This document shows positions 11,857 through 22,422 of a stretch of DNA of 64,000 nt, piece by piece. The position numbers and the translations under genes were made by a program. The notes under the pieces were generated by a model. The model searched no databases, was not told the origin of the DNA, and saw nothing but the letters and a program-made list of their open reading frames with translations. Source of the DNA: Clonostachys chloroleuca (taxonomy: Eukaryota > Ascomycota > Sordariomycetes > Hypocreales > Bionectriaceae); assembly GCA_037952775.1 (NCBI GenBank), contig JBANAY010000003.1, positions 8,370,001 to 8,434,000 on the forward strand, read 5' to 3'. Every line of letters begins with the position of its first letter. Position 1 is the stretch's first letter.

Positions 11857-13614
11857 CTAAGGTGTCTTGGGGCGCTTCCAGTAGTATTGCTATGAGAACA
11901 AAGTTAGTGACTTGTTCGATTCACATGGAGATTGTGTAGTCATGCATACCTTATGCTGCTTCCTGCAGGCCCTCAGACTGGGCTTTCGAAGCCCATCGAC
12001 GACAGCGGCCCTTCGCTGCTCGTCCGTGTCGAATTCGGGAACGTAGTAGTACTGACTCTCGAGAGCCTTGCCAGCTGCATCTTTGCCTTCACGCGTGATG
12101 AAGCCAATGCAGGCGGTTGACTCGATGGCGACGCGGAGTGAGGCGGCGGTCAGTCCCTCCTTGGCATCGCTGGGGAGGTTGTGCAAGATGGTTGAGAGGG
12201 GAGTGGACGACAGCCTGGAGTAGGCGAGCTGGTTAATAACGTGGTTGGTAATGGAGGGGTTCAGCTCCACGACAGGCGCAGGCTTCTCCTCCTCCTTGAT
12301 CTCCTCCTTGGCCTCTCCCTCCTCTTCTTTGATCTCTTCTGGTGTCTCGGACTTGGCACGCGACTCCTCCTGAACGGGTTTCAGAGGGGATGATGGGATC
12401 TCAGGGAAAAGTGTTCTGGCCAGCGACATCTTGCGTGAGTCTTGCTTCGCCTTGAAGGGAGAAGTTCTGGGCTTTGGTGAGCGCTTCAGCTCTCTGGGAG
12501 AGCGCGTGGAGATGCTGGCAAAGCGACCGGAGATGTTGGCGCCGAAGGGACCAAACGAATGGACAATAGGGTCGTTTTCCTCGTCGGGATCCTTCTCATC
12601 ATCCTCACTGTCATGGTCGCTCAGCTCGCTTGAGAAGCTGGCTGTGGCCTCGGTCCGCATGCTGACATTAACATCCATGGGGTCGACGGGCTCAGGCAGC
12701 TCAGGCTCCGCCTCGTCTTCAAAGATCTTGATGCTGAGTCCCTCTCTAGGGGAGAACAGAGACTGGTGAAGACGCTGGGAGCTGGACAGGCCGGCCGGGG
12801 TGGGACTCTCGGGGGAGGCCATACGGCCGGAACGACGCAGGGGAGACGAGTGTAGGATAGAAGCCCTACGGCCTACGACTTCGGGTGAGTCCCAGCTACC
12901 GTCCGACATATTGGCAAACGAATCAGCCCCGCGGTTGGGCCATTGGAGAATTACCCGCGAACCGAGCACGTCCAGGATGATGTCGGTGCCCTCTGTCTCG
13001 CTGGTGAAGCTATCGCCCTTGAAGAGTTCCCAGGTTCTACCTTGCGAGTGCAACTTCAGCCCGTTCCAACCGGGGCACGAAATCTCAATCTTGGAAGGCT
13101 CCAGCGGGTTAGTAGCGGACACGTACTTTGCCTGAACATGCACTCGGGACACGAGGCGGAGGTTGGGGCCGGCCGGCAGCTGGTAGTGGGAGGAGTTGGA
13201 GGAGCGTCCCATCAGCAGCGGTTCGCCGTTCTCGGGCAGTTCAACTGTGGGGAGAGCACCCAATGGAGCTCGCTCGCTGGCCCGGGCAGCACTGGACGAC
13301 TGCACAAAGTCGGAGCGTCTGACAGGAGGCGAGCTGGACATGATGCCGGTGCTCGAGGTCGGTAAAGGGGTGGGTAGTTGCCTCCGGCCGTTTTCCTTGT
13401 CGCTGCCATGGCTCCCGGTATTCTGTCGCTTAAGCGGGCGGGGAAGGCCAGGCGAGGACGAGGGTTCGAAGGCCGGCAGCAGAGAAGGCGCGCGTCTTTT
13501 TACGCCGGCAACGGCACCCGAGGAGGGTTCTGGTGTGGAAGTCTTAGAGAATGGCTTCAGCTCTGGGAGTGTAGGCTCGTGGGCGAGCGAGTCGTCGTGG
13601 GAGGAGCCGGCCAT
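11857..13614 (-). CDS. tos4: FHA-domain protein of the Tos4/Plm2 type
   Basis: Spliced product of 565 residues: exon 1 is 13614-11950, a 60-base intron spans 11890-11949 (GTATGC donor, ATAG acceptor), and exon 2 encodes only the last ten residues, Q-Y-Y-W-K-R-P-K-T-P. Residues 1-130 are Ser/Pro-rich and probably regulatory. An FHA domain covers about 133-235, with G136-R137-S138 and S156-R157-V158-H159 at phosphothreonine-binding positions. A long acidic and basic linker follows, then a conserved C-terminal region from about residue 445 that looks like a small winged helix. In yeast Tos4 and Plm2 are G1/S-regulated chromatin-associated proteins of the checkpoint response; the same role here is inference. 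AACGCGA motifs upstream fit that regulation. Confidence 0.8.
11890..11949 (-). other. Intron near the 3' end of the Tos4-like gene
   Basis: 60-base intron; reading through it would replace the conserved YYWKRPKTP terminus with unrelated residues, so splicing is supported by the product. It leaves a 33-base last coding exon. Confidence 0.85.
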
Positions 13615-14066
13615 GATAGGCGAGTTGTGGATAGTCGGGATGGCGGTTAGGGTACGGGTCGGTGGCAGAAATCCTCGAATTACTATTTCATGACCATGCA
13701 GTATTCGAAACCGGAAACAGTCGAAAAGTCGTTTGGACTGGAAAAGGGGCGTAGAAATCGGTTATCGCGTATGATCGCGGCGGTATCGTGTGCGTTGGCG
13801 GATGACACTCTGTGTGATGCCCACTTACACGATCCTCGGCTTCTGAAGAGGCGGCGACGACAGCAACGAGGCGGTTGAGGCGGTTAAGGCTCAAGGATTG
13901 TTATGATCAGACATGCAAATTAGAACAAGGAGGGAAAAGCTAGACGATGAGACCTTGGTCGCCAAAAGTGGTCGGTGTGGTCGGGTGGGAGTGGAAAGGG
14001 CCTGGGAAGAAGAGACCTGGAAGAGGAGAGCTGACTTGGGGGAGGAGGTATTTTAAACGGCGTCCG

Positions 14067-14097
14067 ACACGAACGCGATGTGGGCGTTCGCGTTTGG
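14067..14097. promoter_or_regulatory. Paired MCB/E2F-like motifs upstream of the Tos4-like gene
   Basis: AACGCGA reads on the plus strand at about 14072-14078 and TTCGCGTT, its near reverse complement, follows at 14087-14094. The ACGCG core is what MBF-type (Mbp1/Swi6) G1/S factors bind. Placement about 460 bases upstream of the ATG of a Tos4-like gene makes cell-cycle control plausible; this is inference from the motif. Confidence 0.4.
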
Positions 14098-14137
14098 CGT
14101 CGCCGTTGTACCTGACCGTAGCGCAGTCCAGGTGCCT

Positions 14138-14210
14138 GCGCCAACCGCTGTAAGGGGGGCTTAGGGGGCGCCTGCAGGGACGTTAGCAGACGTGTTACAG
14201 CGGTTGAGCG
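14138..14210. repeat. Inverted repeat, 12 perfect bases per arm, about 41-base loop
   Basis: CAACCGCTGTAA at 14142-14153 is matched exactly by TTACAGCGGTTG at 14195-14206, and the pairing extends through GCGC outside both arms with a one-base bulge. The loop is G/C-rich. It could form a hairpin or be the ends of a tiny MITE-like element. Confidence 0.7.
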
Positions 14211-15789
14211 CCTGAACGGCCGCGAGCCACAGCGGCAGCCCTTCTGTATTCCAGCACGCCGCGGTCCCTGCTCACGTATGCGCGCACCACTAGACCTTGC
14301 CCTTGTCTAGACCTGCCGCAAGCTTCAGACGGCTTCGATGCTCGATCGATCGCATCCATGGAATGCAATTTCGATTTCCTTGCCCATGAGAACCACCTTA
14401 TGGATCGTTTAGCCGTCATTCATTTACAAAGCACCTAGATTTTTTCAGAGGATAGTTATTGAAGGCGCCAATGTATCTACCAAAATGCCCTTTGTTTGCT
14501 GCTTATCCTCATGGCACACGTCAGTTCAGATATTAATAAATGCCTGCCACGCCTGGAAGGTACCTATGCGCTGAGAATGATGCCACCGCTTAATTACTGA
14601 GGAGTTACTTAGCCTGTTCAATTAACCTGGCCCGCAACCCACTCTGATTCAGAGTGATCCTCGGATCAGACTGAACAACTTGGCTATTGTCTCGAGCAAA
14701 ATTTTCGCAGTCTTCGATCTGTTTCTTCAATTGGAGATGGATACTGTTCACTTTGGTTTTACCCAATAGCACGGGTGCATATTCTCAGCAGTCTCCCTTT
14801 TGGTGGCACCGCTCCGTCCATCCAACCTCTTTAGCTCTCCGGTGCTGACCGCAGCTTAAGACACGTCTCCACCCCGCCTGCGGTGATGTTCGCGTTTTTT
14901 TGGTGACAGGCTTGCCCCGTGCCTTGGTCAGGGTTAAAGCTGCCAGCAGGATCTGTGTTTAATAGGCCAAGCCATTGATTGCTTAAATGTACGTATCTTT
15001 CCCGCTTTCCGCCCATCCGCAGCGCACAATACTGCGTGCTGCCTATTGTGGCCAACCCATCTTCCTGTTTCCTTTGTCGCATGCAAGCTCCCGGGCCTGA
15101 GCGTACATCAGGGCCATGCAGCCATGAAGCATAAAAATGATCGTGCTTCCTAATAAGCCACGCACGCTGGACCCAGGTGTCAGGTATCCAAGACGCGAAA
15201 AGGGAAGAAAGAAAGAAGAAGAGAATTTCATGGGCCGATTGTGGATGATGGCCAGTTGTTCCCAGGATTTCCTGCAGTAGCTCCGGCACGCGATGCTTCT
15301 AGCCTGCCTCCCAACCTCTTGATGCGGGCAAGACGCGGTGAAGGGCCACTTCACAAGGGCAGAGTAAAACAAGATGCAGCGTCATGGATATAGATCAATC
15401 GCCTATCTAGAACTTACGATTTGATGACGCATCTACCATTTCCCAGCCCTGCAGCCTTGATTGCATTTCGGTGCTGTGTCCGTGCGAGCCACGCGCCCGG
15501 TGAGGTAGAGCTCCGCAACCGCCGTCAGACCCGGTGGAGCGTTCGGCAGCGCCCCTCCGTCGTTCGGAGATCCATTAGCGGAGGTCCCGGATAAGATAAG
15601 ATCAATGGCTTTTGCAGACTCACACCGCCTTCATTGCAGGCCTGGCAGAATTGATAAGCCAGAAGGAAAAAAAAATCTGGATACACTCCCAGCCGTCCAA
15701 AAGCCCCCACCACCTCGATCATATCCAAACCGCCATCTTTTCTCTGCCATCATCATCGCCAATATCCCGGCCTGGTTCCAGAAGAGACA

Positions 15790-17062
15790 ATGGCGCTGTC
15801 AAAAGAGGTTGCTTCCCTTGGCGATAATGCCTTGGCCACAATTGACTCAGCTCAGGTTCGTAAACCACCTTCCATTGGTGATATATGGCTGGATGGATTC
15901 CCTTTCATCTTCATGTTGGACAAAAAAGCTAACCTCGAAGAATCATCTCTAGACCCTGAAAGCCTCCAAGGCGCTGATCGCACACATCAAGAAGGCATCC
16001 AAGGAGAAGGCCCAGGAGTCGACCAAGCGCAACCTCCTCGACGACGAGGGCGGCGAGGAGGCCGCCGAGGAGACGCCCATCTGGCTGACGCTGACGACCA
16101 AGCGCCACGTCGTCGACAAGGCGCGCCTGCAGCCCGGCAAGATCAGCCTGCCGCACCCCCTCAACCAGGACGAGTCGACCACCATCTGCCTGATCACGGC
16201 CGACCCCCAGCGCGCCTACAAGGACATCGTCGCCTCGGACGAGTTCCCCCAGGCCCTGGGTAAGCGCATCACCCGCGTCGTCGGCCTCTCCAAGCTCAAG
16301 GCCAAGTTCTCCCAGTACGAGGCTCAGCGCAAGCTCCTCTCCGAGCACGACATCTTCCTCGCCGACGACCGCATCATCAACCGCCTGCCCAAGGTCCTGG
16401 GCAAGACCTTCTACAAGTCGACGCTCAAGCGGCCTGTCCCCGTTGTCTTGCAGGCGGGCAAGCAGGCTAAGGTAGACGGCAAGCGGCCCAAGAGGAAGGC
16501 TGAAGGAGGCGCCGTCAACGCCGCAAGCCCTGTCCAGATCGCCAAGGAGGTCGAGAAGGCCGTCGGCTCCGCCCTCGTCAACCTGTCCCCCACGACCAAC
16601 ACGGCCGTGCGCATCGGGTACTCGGGCTGGACGGCCGAGCAGATCGCCGAGAACGTCGAGGCCGTCGTCGAGGCGCTCGTCGGCAAGTGGGTGCCCCAGC
16701 GCTGGAGGAACGTCCGCGGCATCTACATCAAGGGGCCCGAGACGGCCGCCCTGCCCATCTGGCTGACGGACGAGCTGTGGCTCGACAACAAGGACGTCAT
16801 ATCCAACGAGGAGGCCGCCGCCGTCGCCGTCGCCCGCAAGGAGAAGGCCAACATCGGCAAGAAGCGAAAGTCCATCGGCCAGAGCGAGGAGGAGTCCAAG
16901 GAGCAGGAGGAGGAGGTCGAGGAGCCCCAGAAGAAGAAGTCCAAGAAGGTCAAGAAGGACCTGCCCGACGGTGACGACGACAAGCTCAACAAGCAGATTG
17001 CCGACCGCAAGGCCAAGCTGAAGAAGCAGAAGGCGGCCGCCAAGAAGGCTCTGGACGAGTAA
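15790..17062 (+). CDS. cic1: Ribosomal L1-domain ribosome-biogenesis protein (Cic1/Utp30 type)
   Basis: Product of 391 residues from ATG 15790, with one 97-base intron at 15856-15952 (unusual donor GTTCGT, branch GCTAAC, acceptor TAG) after residue 22. Residues about 50-290 form a ribosomal L1-like domain; W-L-T-L-T-T-K, F-L-A-D-D and LPKVLGKTFY blocks match the RSL1D1/Cic1/Utp30 family. The last 90 residues are a Lys/Glu-rich tail typical of nucleolar proteins. The length suits Cic1 (also called Nsa3), which binds ITS2 in 60S precursors, better than the shorter Utp30, but the two paralogues cannot be separated with certainty by eye. Codon use is strongly GC-ending, as expected for a highly expressed gene. 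It converges with ppt1 with 341 bases between stops. Confidence 0.85.
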
Positions 17063-17403
17063 AAGAAAGGGGAAAAATGAATATCAAAAACCGCTTCCGA
17101 TGTTTGCATATGATCGTGTCTCAGAGAAAGGATAGTAGGGAGATGGGAGATCTAGTACATTTGCGCGCGCGAGTAGAAGGAATTTTGCACCGGCATTGTC
17201 AGGGCTAAGGCGTTGTGGAGTTAGAGGAGCGGACATCACCTGAACACAGGAGACAAAAGCTGCCTTGTCAGATCGAATAGACAATTACAATTATTCGCTT
17301 CTTTGATATTTGGGATTTAATAAAACATGCTTACACCGAATCGCAAATCCTAGGATTTCTTGTGACAATGAATGAAAGATTAGCTACACGAGAAACAAGT
17401 TGA
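17063..17403. other. Convergent 3' region between cic1 and ppt1
   Basis: 341 bases between two stop codons on opposite strands. AT-rich stretches with AATAAA-like tracts (for example around 17316) are consistent with polyadenylation signals on both strands. No coding signal. Confidence 0.5.
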
Positions 17404-18389
17404 CTATAGTTCTCCCCAGCGCCCGTCATCAACACCAGTCTCTGGCTCAAACTTCCTGTAATAGGGACCGAAGAAATTGGCAAAGGTCTCGTTGAGAACC
17501 GACTCAGGAATCTGCATGTGATCCCCGGTGATCGAGCGGAACCGCAGACCACCCTTCTTGTCCAGCGCCTTGAGCCCGATCCAGTCCTCCTTATAGATCG
17601 GGCGGTCCCTGATGGCGATGACCTCGGTGCCGTTCACCTCCTGGAACCACGACGTCTCACGGGGGATGACGGTGGTGTCGTCCTCGAAGAGGTACATGAC
17701 GAAGTTGGACAGCCGGGCCAGGTTCTCAGCATAAGTCTTATTCTTGACCTCGCGCTCGTTGTTGATGTCGGCAAGAAAGTTGGAGCCGTCCAGGTAGGCG
17801 GCGTAGTCCTTGGGGTCGCGGAAGTATTGCGCGGGCACGAGGCGCGACTGGACGAAGGTGCTGAAGGTGTTGTAGCGCAGCAGGCTCATGGCGCCCTTGC
17901 AGAGCCAGTCGTAGGCGCCGCAGGCCGCGAAGTCGACGATGCCGTTGTGCTGGCTACCGAACGTGGCGAGGCTCCGGACCGGGGGAAGTTGCAGCGCTCG
18001 ATGTAGCCGCGCAGGAACTGGCCGCCCTGGGAGAAGCCGACGGCGTCGATGGCGGGCGCCGTGGAGAGGATGGGGTGGGCAGCGAGGGCCTCGCAGACCT
18101 CGTCGAGCTGGGCGGTCACGTTGCCGAAGAAGGTGGCCGAGCGGTCGGCGCTGGCATCGGTGCCGCCCAGTGAGACGGTGTAGACAAAGGTTCCTGGGTG
18201 GATGGCGTCGGCGAGCTCGCCTACTTGCTTGAGGCCCTCGCCGTTGAAGGTGTCGCCGAGCCCGTGCCAGATGACAATGGGTAGAGGGGTGTCGTCGGGT
18301 TCATCGTCGTTGATATGGCGGGGTCTGGCCTCGACGGTAGAAACTGCCAGAGTGAGGGCGAGGAAAGCGAGCGACTTGGTAGGCAGCAT
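17404..18389 (-). CDS. ppt1: Palmitoyl-protein thioesterase 1 (one-base frameshift in a C run)
   Basis: PPT1 removes palmitate from cysteines of proteins, normally in the lysosome or vacuole. The start is the ATG at 18389, opening a clear signal peptide of about 21 residues. An IVIWHGLGDT oxyanion-region motif, the nucleophile motif GFSQGGQ (Ser), the Asp region FEDDTTVIP and the His motif GDHMQI are all present, the family's order. The frame breaks at 17981-17985: five C (minus strand) stand where the family sequence N-F-P-P-V-R-S-L needs six. Adding one base gives an uninterrupted 328-residue protein, the family's usual length. As given, the gene would end early and lose the Asp and His. 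I think the break is a sequence error rather than a true pseudogene, because both halves are perfectly conserved. Confidence 0.85.
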
Positions 18390-19221
18390 ATTTGCGACTT
18401 GAGGAGCAGTCGGGAGATGAGACAGTGGGTAGAGATGAGGATGTGATGTCGTGGGATGAGGCAATCCAGCAGGTCCGAGGCTGGATGAGCTGATAAGAGC
18501 TTATCGGTTTCCATCCCGGCACATTACGCAACCGAACAGGCAGCAGGAGCAGCCTTGAATGACACCCGGAAGTCACTCTGCTAGTAAACTATATGCAGAG
18601 ATACATACGGTACTCAGCCATGTGTTAAATTAAGTTCTGTTACGCTCAGTCACATAGCCTTAACATAGAAAGGAGGGATACCAATCTGGATGAAATGTTA
18701 TGGCGATTAGTTAGATATTATATGCTCAGGTCAGTGTGGCGACTGTACAATGCGCTGAATCGTTAGATGCAATGTCAAATTAAGCATCTCGGCTTGAGGC
18801 TGAGGATGACCCAAGCCAAGTGTTTAGAATCCCAAAAGCATCCTCAGAAATCATAATCAGCAACGACATAGATTTCATATTTCTCTTGACCTGTCAAACC
18901 TTCATCAATATGGGGTTTCAGCTAATTATGACGGTCTTCCACGTCCAAGAGATAAGTTTCAAACATGTTTATGAACAACCATGTAGTCATCTCATTCTTC
19001 ATTCATTCTTCATTAGTGCTATGAGAAGAGAAACGTTTGCTACTATGACCTAGAAGATCTCCAGCAACTGAAAAAAATGTGATCAGTACTGCGATTCTCC
19101 ACATGCATTTTCAAGTGTGAAAATTTGGCTGGAGTGATGAAAGTTTTCGTCCCCTTAAATCATCCCCCTTGTCAAAATCATTTCAAGTAAGCCTACCTGT
19201 GAGCCAGCTCATAGCGAAAAT
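18390..19221. other. Intergenic interval between ppt1 start and vas1 stop
   Basis: About 830 AT-rich bases holding the ppt1 promoter and the 3' untranslated region of the minus-strand vas1 gene. No credible coding frame. Confidence 0.5.
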
Positions 19222-22200
19222 CTAAATATTCAGCTTCTCAAACATCAGAGCAGTCTCCTCCCATGCCTGCAATCTCGCCGCGACGTCCCGCTCCCGGCGC
19301 TCAGCAGACTGCTTCGCCTCGGTGACGTCCTTATCCTGGATCTGACTTAGGTCCGCCTTGAGCAACAGAACCTCTTCTTGGTCCCTCCGTGCCTCAGCTA
19401 TCTTCGCCTTGGCCTTCTCAACCTCCTTGGTGGTATCTTGAATGCGATCCTTGACTTCAACGTAAACAGCCGCGTCGGCGGAAACGGGGAAGACCGCGCA
19501 ACCCGTGGGGACGGCTTCTCCAACCTGAAGGATGGTGATATCGATTGGGGTCTTTCCGCCCAGTGCCTTTATGGCGGGAAGTTGAGCAGATGCGGTGGCA
19601 TGCGACTGCTCATTCAGAGGTGTGATATAAGCCAGCCCTTGATCCTTAATAGAATATTCTGCCATCAACGAGCGCAAACCTTTGGAGCATCCCAGGACAA
19701 GTTCATAGGCTGCCTCAGATTCTGGGTCATGGAAGGACAGCTCATACTCTGGATACAGCGCAACTGTGATCGAGAGTGTGTCATCGATTGGTCTACGCGG
19801 CAGACGCTGCCACAGCTCCTCGGTCAGGAAGGGCATGAATGGCGAGACGAGCCGGAGGCCAGTTTCAATCGTGGTGTACAGCGTGTCTTGGGCTGAGCGA
19901 ACCTCCTCAGCCGAGCCATCTGAGAAGATCGACTTTGAGTTCTCAATGAAGACGTCAAATAGCTCATCGTACAAGTACCGGTGGCTGATCTGAGTTGACC
20001 TAGAGAATTCGCGGGCTTCAAGAGCTTTGTTGACCTGGCTCACAGCAGTATTCATCTTGGTTAAGATCCATCTCTCCGGTAGACTTTCCTTGCCTGTTAG
20101 AGAACTCGTCTCACGGGGAACAAAGTCTTCGCCAAGCCTGCCAAGGACATATTTTGTAGCCTGGTAGAGCTTGTTGCAGAACTTGCGGTAGCTGTGCATT
20201 GTCTTGACATCAAAGTTGATGTCGCTACCAGATGATTGGGTGTAGTTGATGAGCGAAAACCGCAATGCGTCAGTTCCAATCTCGGGGATTCCTTGCGGGA
20301 AAGCCTTCTTCTGGTATCTTTCGGCATTCTTAATCTCACTCTGGGCCAGATTGCCCTGTCGAAGCTTTTGGTGAAGCTCTTCGAGGCCGATACCATCCAT
20401 GATGTCGATTGGGTCAACAACGTTACCGAGAGATTTTGACATTTTCCGCCCCTCGCTATCGCGGATCAAGCCATGGCAAAAGACCTCGGTGAAGGGAACC
20501 TTTCCAGTCAGTTTCAATGAGAATATTATCATGCGGCTGACCCAGAACGGGATGATATCCCAGCCAGTCTCCAAAGTTGTGTTTGGAAAGAACCTGTCGA
20601 GGTCTGTCGTCTTATCTGGCCATCCAAGGGTGCTGAACGGCCAGAGGCCGGAGCTGAACCACGTATCCAAGACATCCTCGTCCCGCCTGAGTGAAAGCTT
20701 CTTGCCAGGGAACTTTTCTTCTGCCTTTTCCCGGGCTTCTTGCTCTGTTCTGCCACAGACCCAGTAGTTGTCATCAGCATCGTCCCCGTTCCCCTCGCCT
20801 TCGACGGTGATGAAATACGCTGGTATCTGGTGACCCCACCACAGCTGCCTCGACAAGCACCAGTCTTGCAGGTTGCGCATCCATTGCAAGTATTGTCTCT
20901 TCTGTAGGTCCGGCCGGATGACGAGCTCCCCGCTCTCGACGACATCGATAGCGGGTTGTGTCAGAGGTTCCATCTTCATCCACCACTGCGGTTTCAGGTA
21001 TGGTTCCACAATATCCCCTGACCGGCTGCAAACAGGAACGACCATCTTGTTTGGTTCCTGTTTCGTATACAGGCCAAGCTCTTTCAGCTTCTCGGTGATG
21101 GCGTATCTGACATTGAATCGCTTCTCTCCGGCGTATGGACCCGCATTTGCATTCAGAGTGCCATCGTCGTTCAGGATGTTGATGAATTCGAGGTTATGTT
21201 TCTTCCCGAGAGCGAAGTCATTGTGATCGTGAGCAGGCGTCAGCTTTACAGCACCGGTACCGAATTCTCTATCAACATGCTCATCGGCAATAATTCTTAA
21301 CTTCCTGTCAGCGATGATGGGGTGCTGCGCAATCTTGCCGACGAGGTGCTTGTATCGATCGTCCTGGGGATGAACTGCTATGCCGGTGTCACCCAGGATC
21401 GTCTCTGGTCTTGTTGTTGCAACTTCAATTGTTTCATCAGAGCCTTCAATCTTATATTTGAAGTACGTGAGCGTTCCAAATTCAATCTTCCGGTCATATC
21501 CTGGGACGTCAAGCTTGGTCGTTCCCTCGAGCTCCTTCTGGTCGACTTCAAGCGTGGATAGCGCAGTCGAGAGTCGACATGACCAATGAACAAGCCTGTT
21601 GGCTCGGTAAATCAACCCTTCCGAGTGCAGCTGGACAAAGGTCTCGGTGACAGCTCTAGACAACTGGGGGCTCATTGTAAAGGCTTCACGCGACCAGTCG
21701 GAGGAGACACCGAGTCTACGAGTCGTCTTGTTGATGGCTTGATGGTAATCCTCCTTCCATTCTTGACATAGCTGTACGAACTCAGCGCGAGTGAAATCCT
21801 GCCTTTTAGATTTCCCGTCTTTCGGGGTTTTCGCAAGCTGTTTCTCGACAACAGCCTGAGTGGCAATGCCTGCATGATCGCAGCCAGGAATGTAGAGGGT
21901 GGTGAACTGTCGCATGCGATGCCACCTGATGAGGGTATCTTCGAGCGAAAGGGCTAGAGCATGTCCGATGTGTAGTCTTCCCGTGACCTGCAAGCAAAGT
22001 TAGCATATAGTTGCAACGCTCGTACATGGACGTGCCCATACATTTGGTGGCGGCATCGCAATGACGTATTTCCCTTTGGATTTGATACTGCCGTCTTCCT
22101 CAGTCCGTGGTTTGAACAGCCCCTGCTCTTCCCAGAAACTGTACCAGGCAGACTCAACGACCTTGGGTATGTACGCCTTGTGGAAATCATTCTCAAGCGA

Positions 22201-22422
22201 GCCCAGGATCTTCCTTTGCCCAGCTGGAGTCTCGTCGACCCAATCTTTTGAATCGACCCCCGGAGCACCCTGGTTTTTGGGCTTCTTTTCCTTTGAACCA
22301 GCTCCTGATTTCTGCTGCGCCTGTTGGGCTTGCTTTTCCTTTTTCAAGGCGAACTTCTCAGCCTTGAGTCTCTGCTTCTCGCTCATAGGCTTCCCTGCCC
22401 CTGAGGGCTGTGTAGAGGCCAT
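19222..22422 (-). CDS. vas1: Valyl-tRNA synthetase, class I
   Basis: Charges tRNA-Val in the cytosol and, in many fungi, also in mitochondria. The spliced protein has 1048 residues. Exon 1 (22422-22042, 127 residues) carries a Lys/Gln-rich leader; a 53-base intron at 21988-22041 (GTATGG donor, GCTAAC branch, GCAG acceptor) splits the signature PPPNV-TGRLHIGHA. The HIGH motif is at residues 133-136 and KMSKS at 642-646 (codons from 20445). The editing domain contains ATTRPET, and a C-terminal coiled coil of the ValRS type ends at residue 1048. An in-frame TGA lies just upstream of the ATG (22426-22428), so no N-terminal extension is possible from this exon. The leader has no obvious mitochondrial presequence, which is odd if one gene serves both compartments. 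Confidence 0.95.

Larger units (their letters stand above)
13615..15789. promoter_or_regulatory. Divergent intergenic region between the Tos4-like gene and cic1
   Basis: 2.2 kb between divergent starts. It contains a pair of AACGCGA motifs in opposite orientation (about 14071-14097) and a 12-base perfect inverted repeat (14142-14153 with 14195-14206). Frames at 14831-15372 on the minus strand lack domains and codon bias and were not accepted. Confidence 0.5.

Noticed and set aside
14831..15289. 152-codon minus-strand frame in the promoter region of cic1
   Set aside because: No domain, overlaps another frame of similar quality, lacks coding bias.
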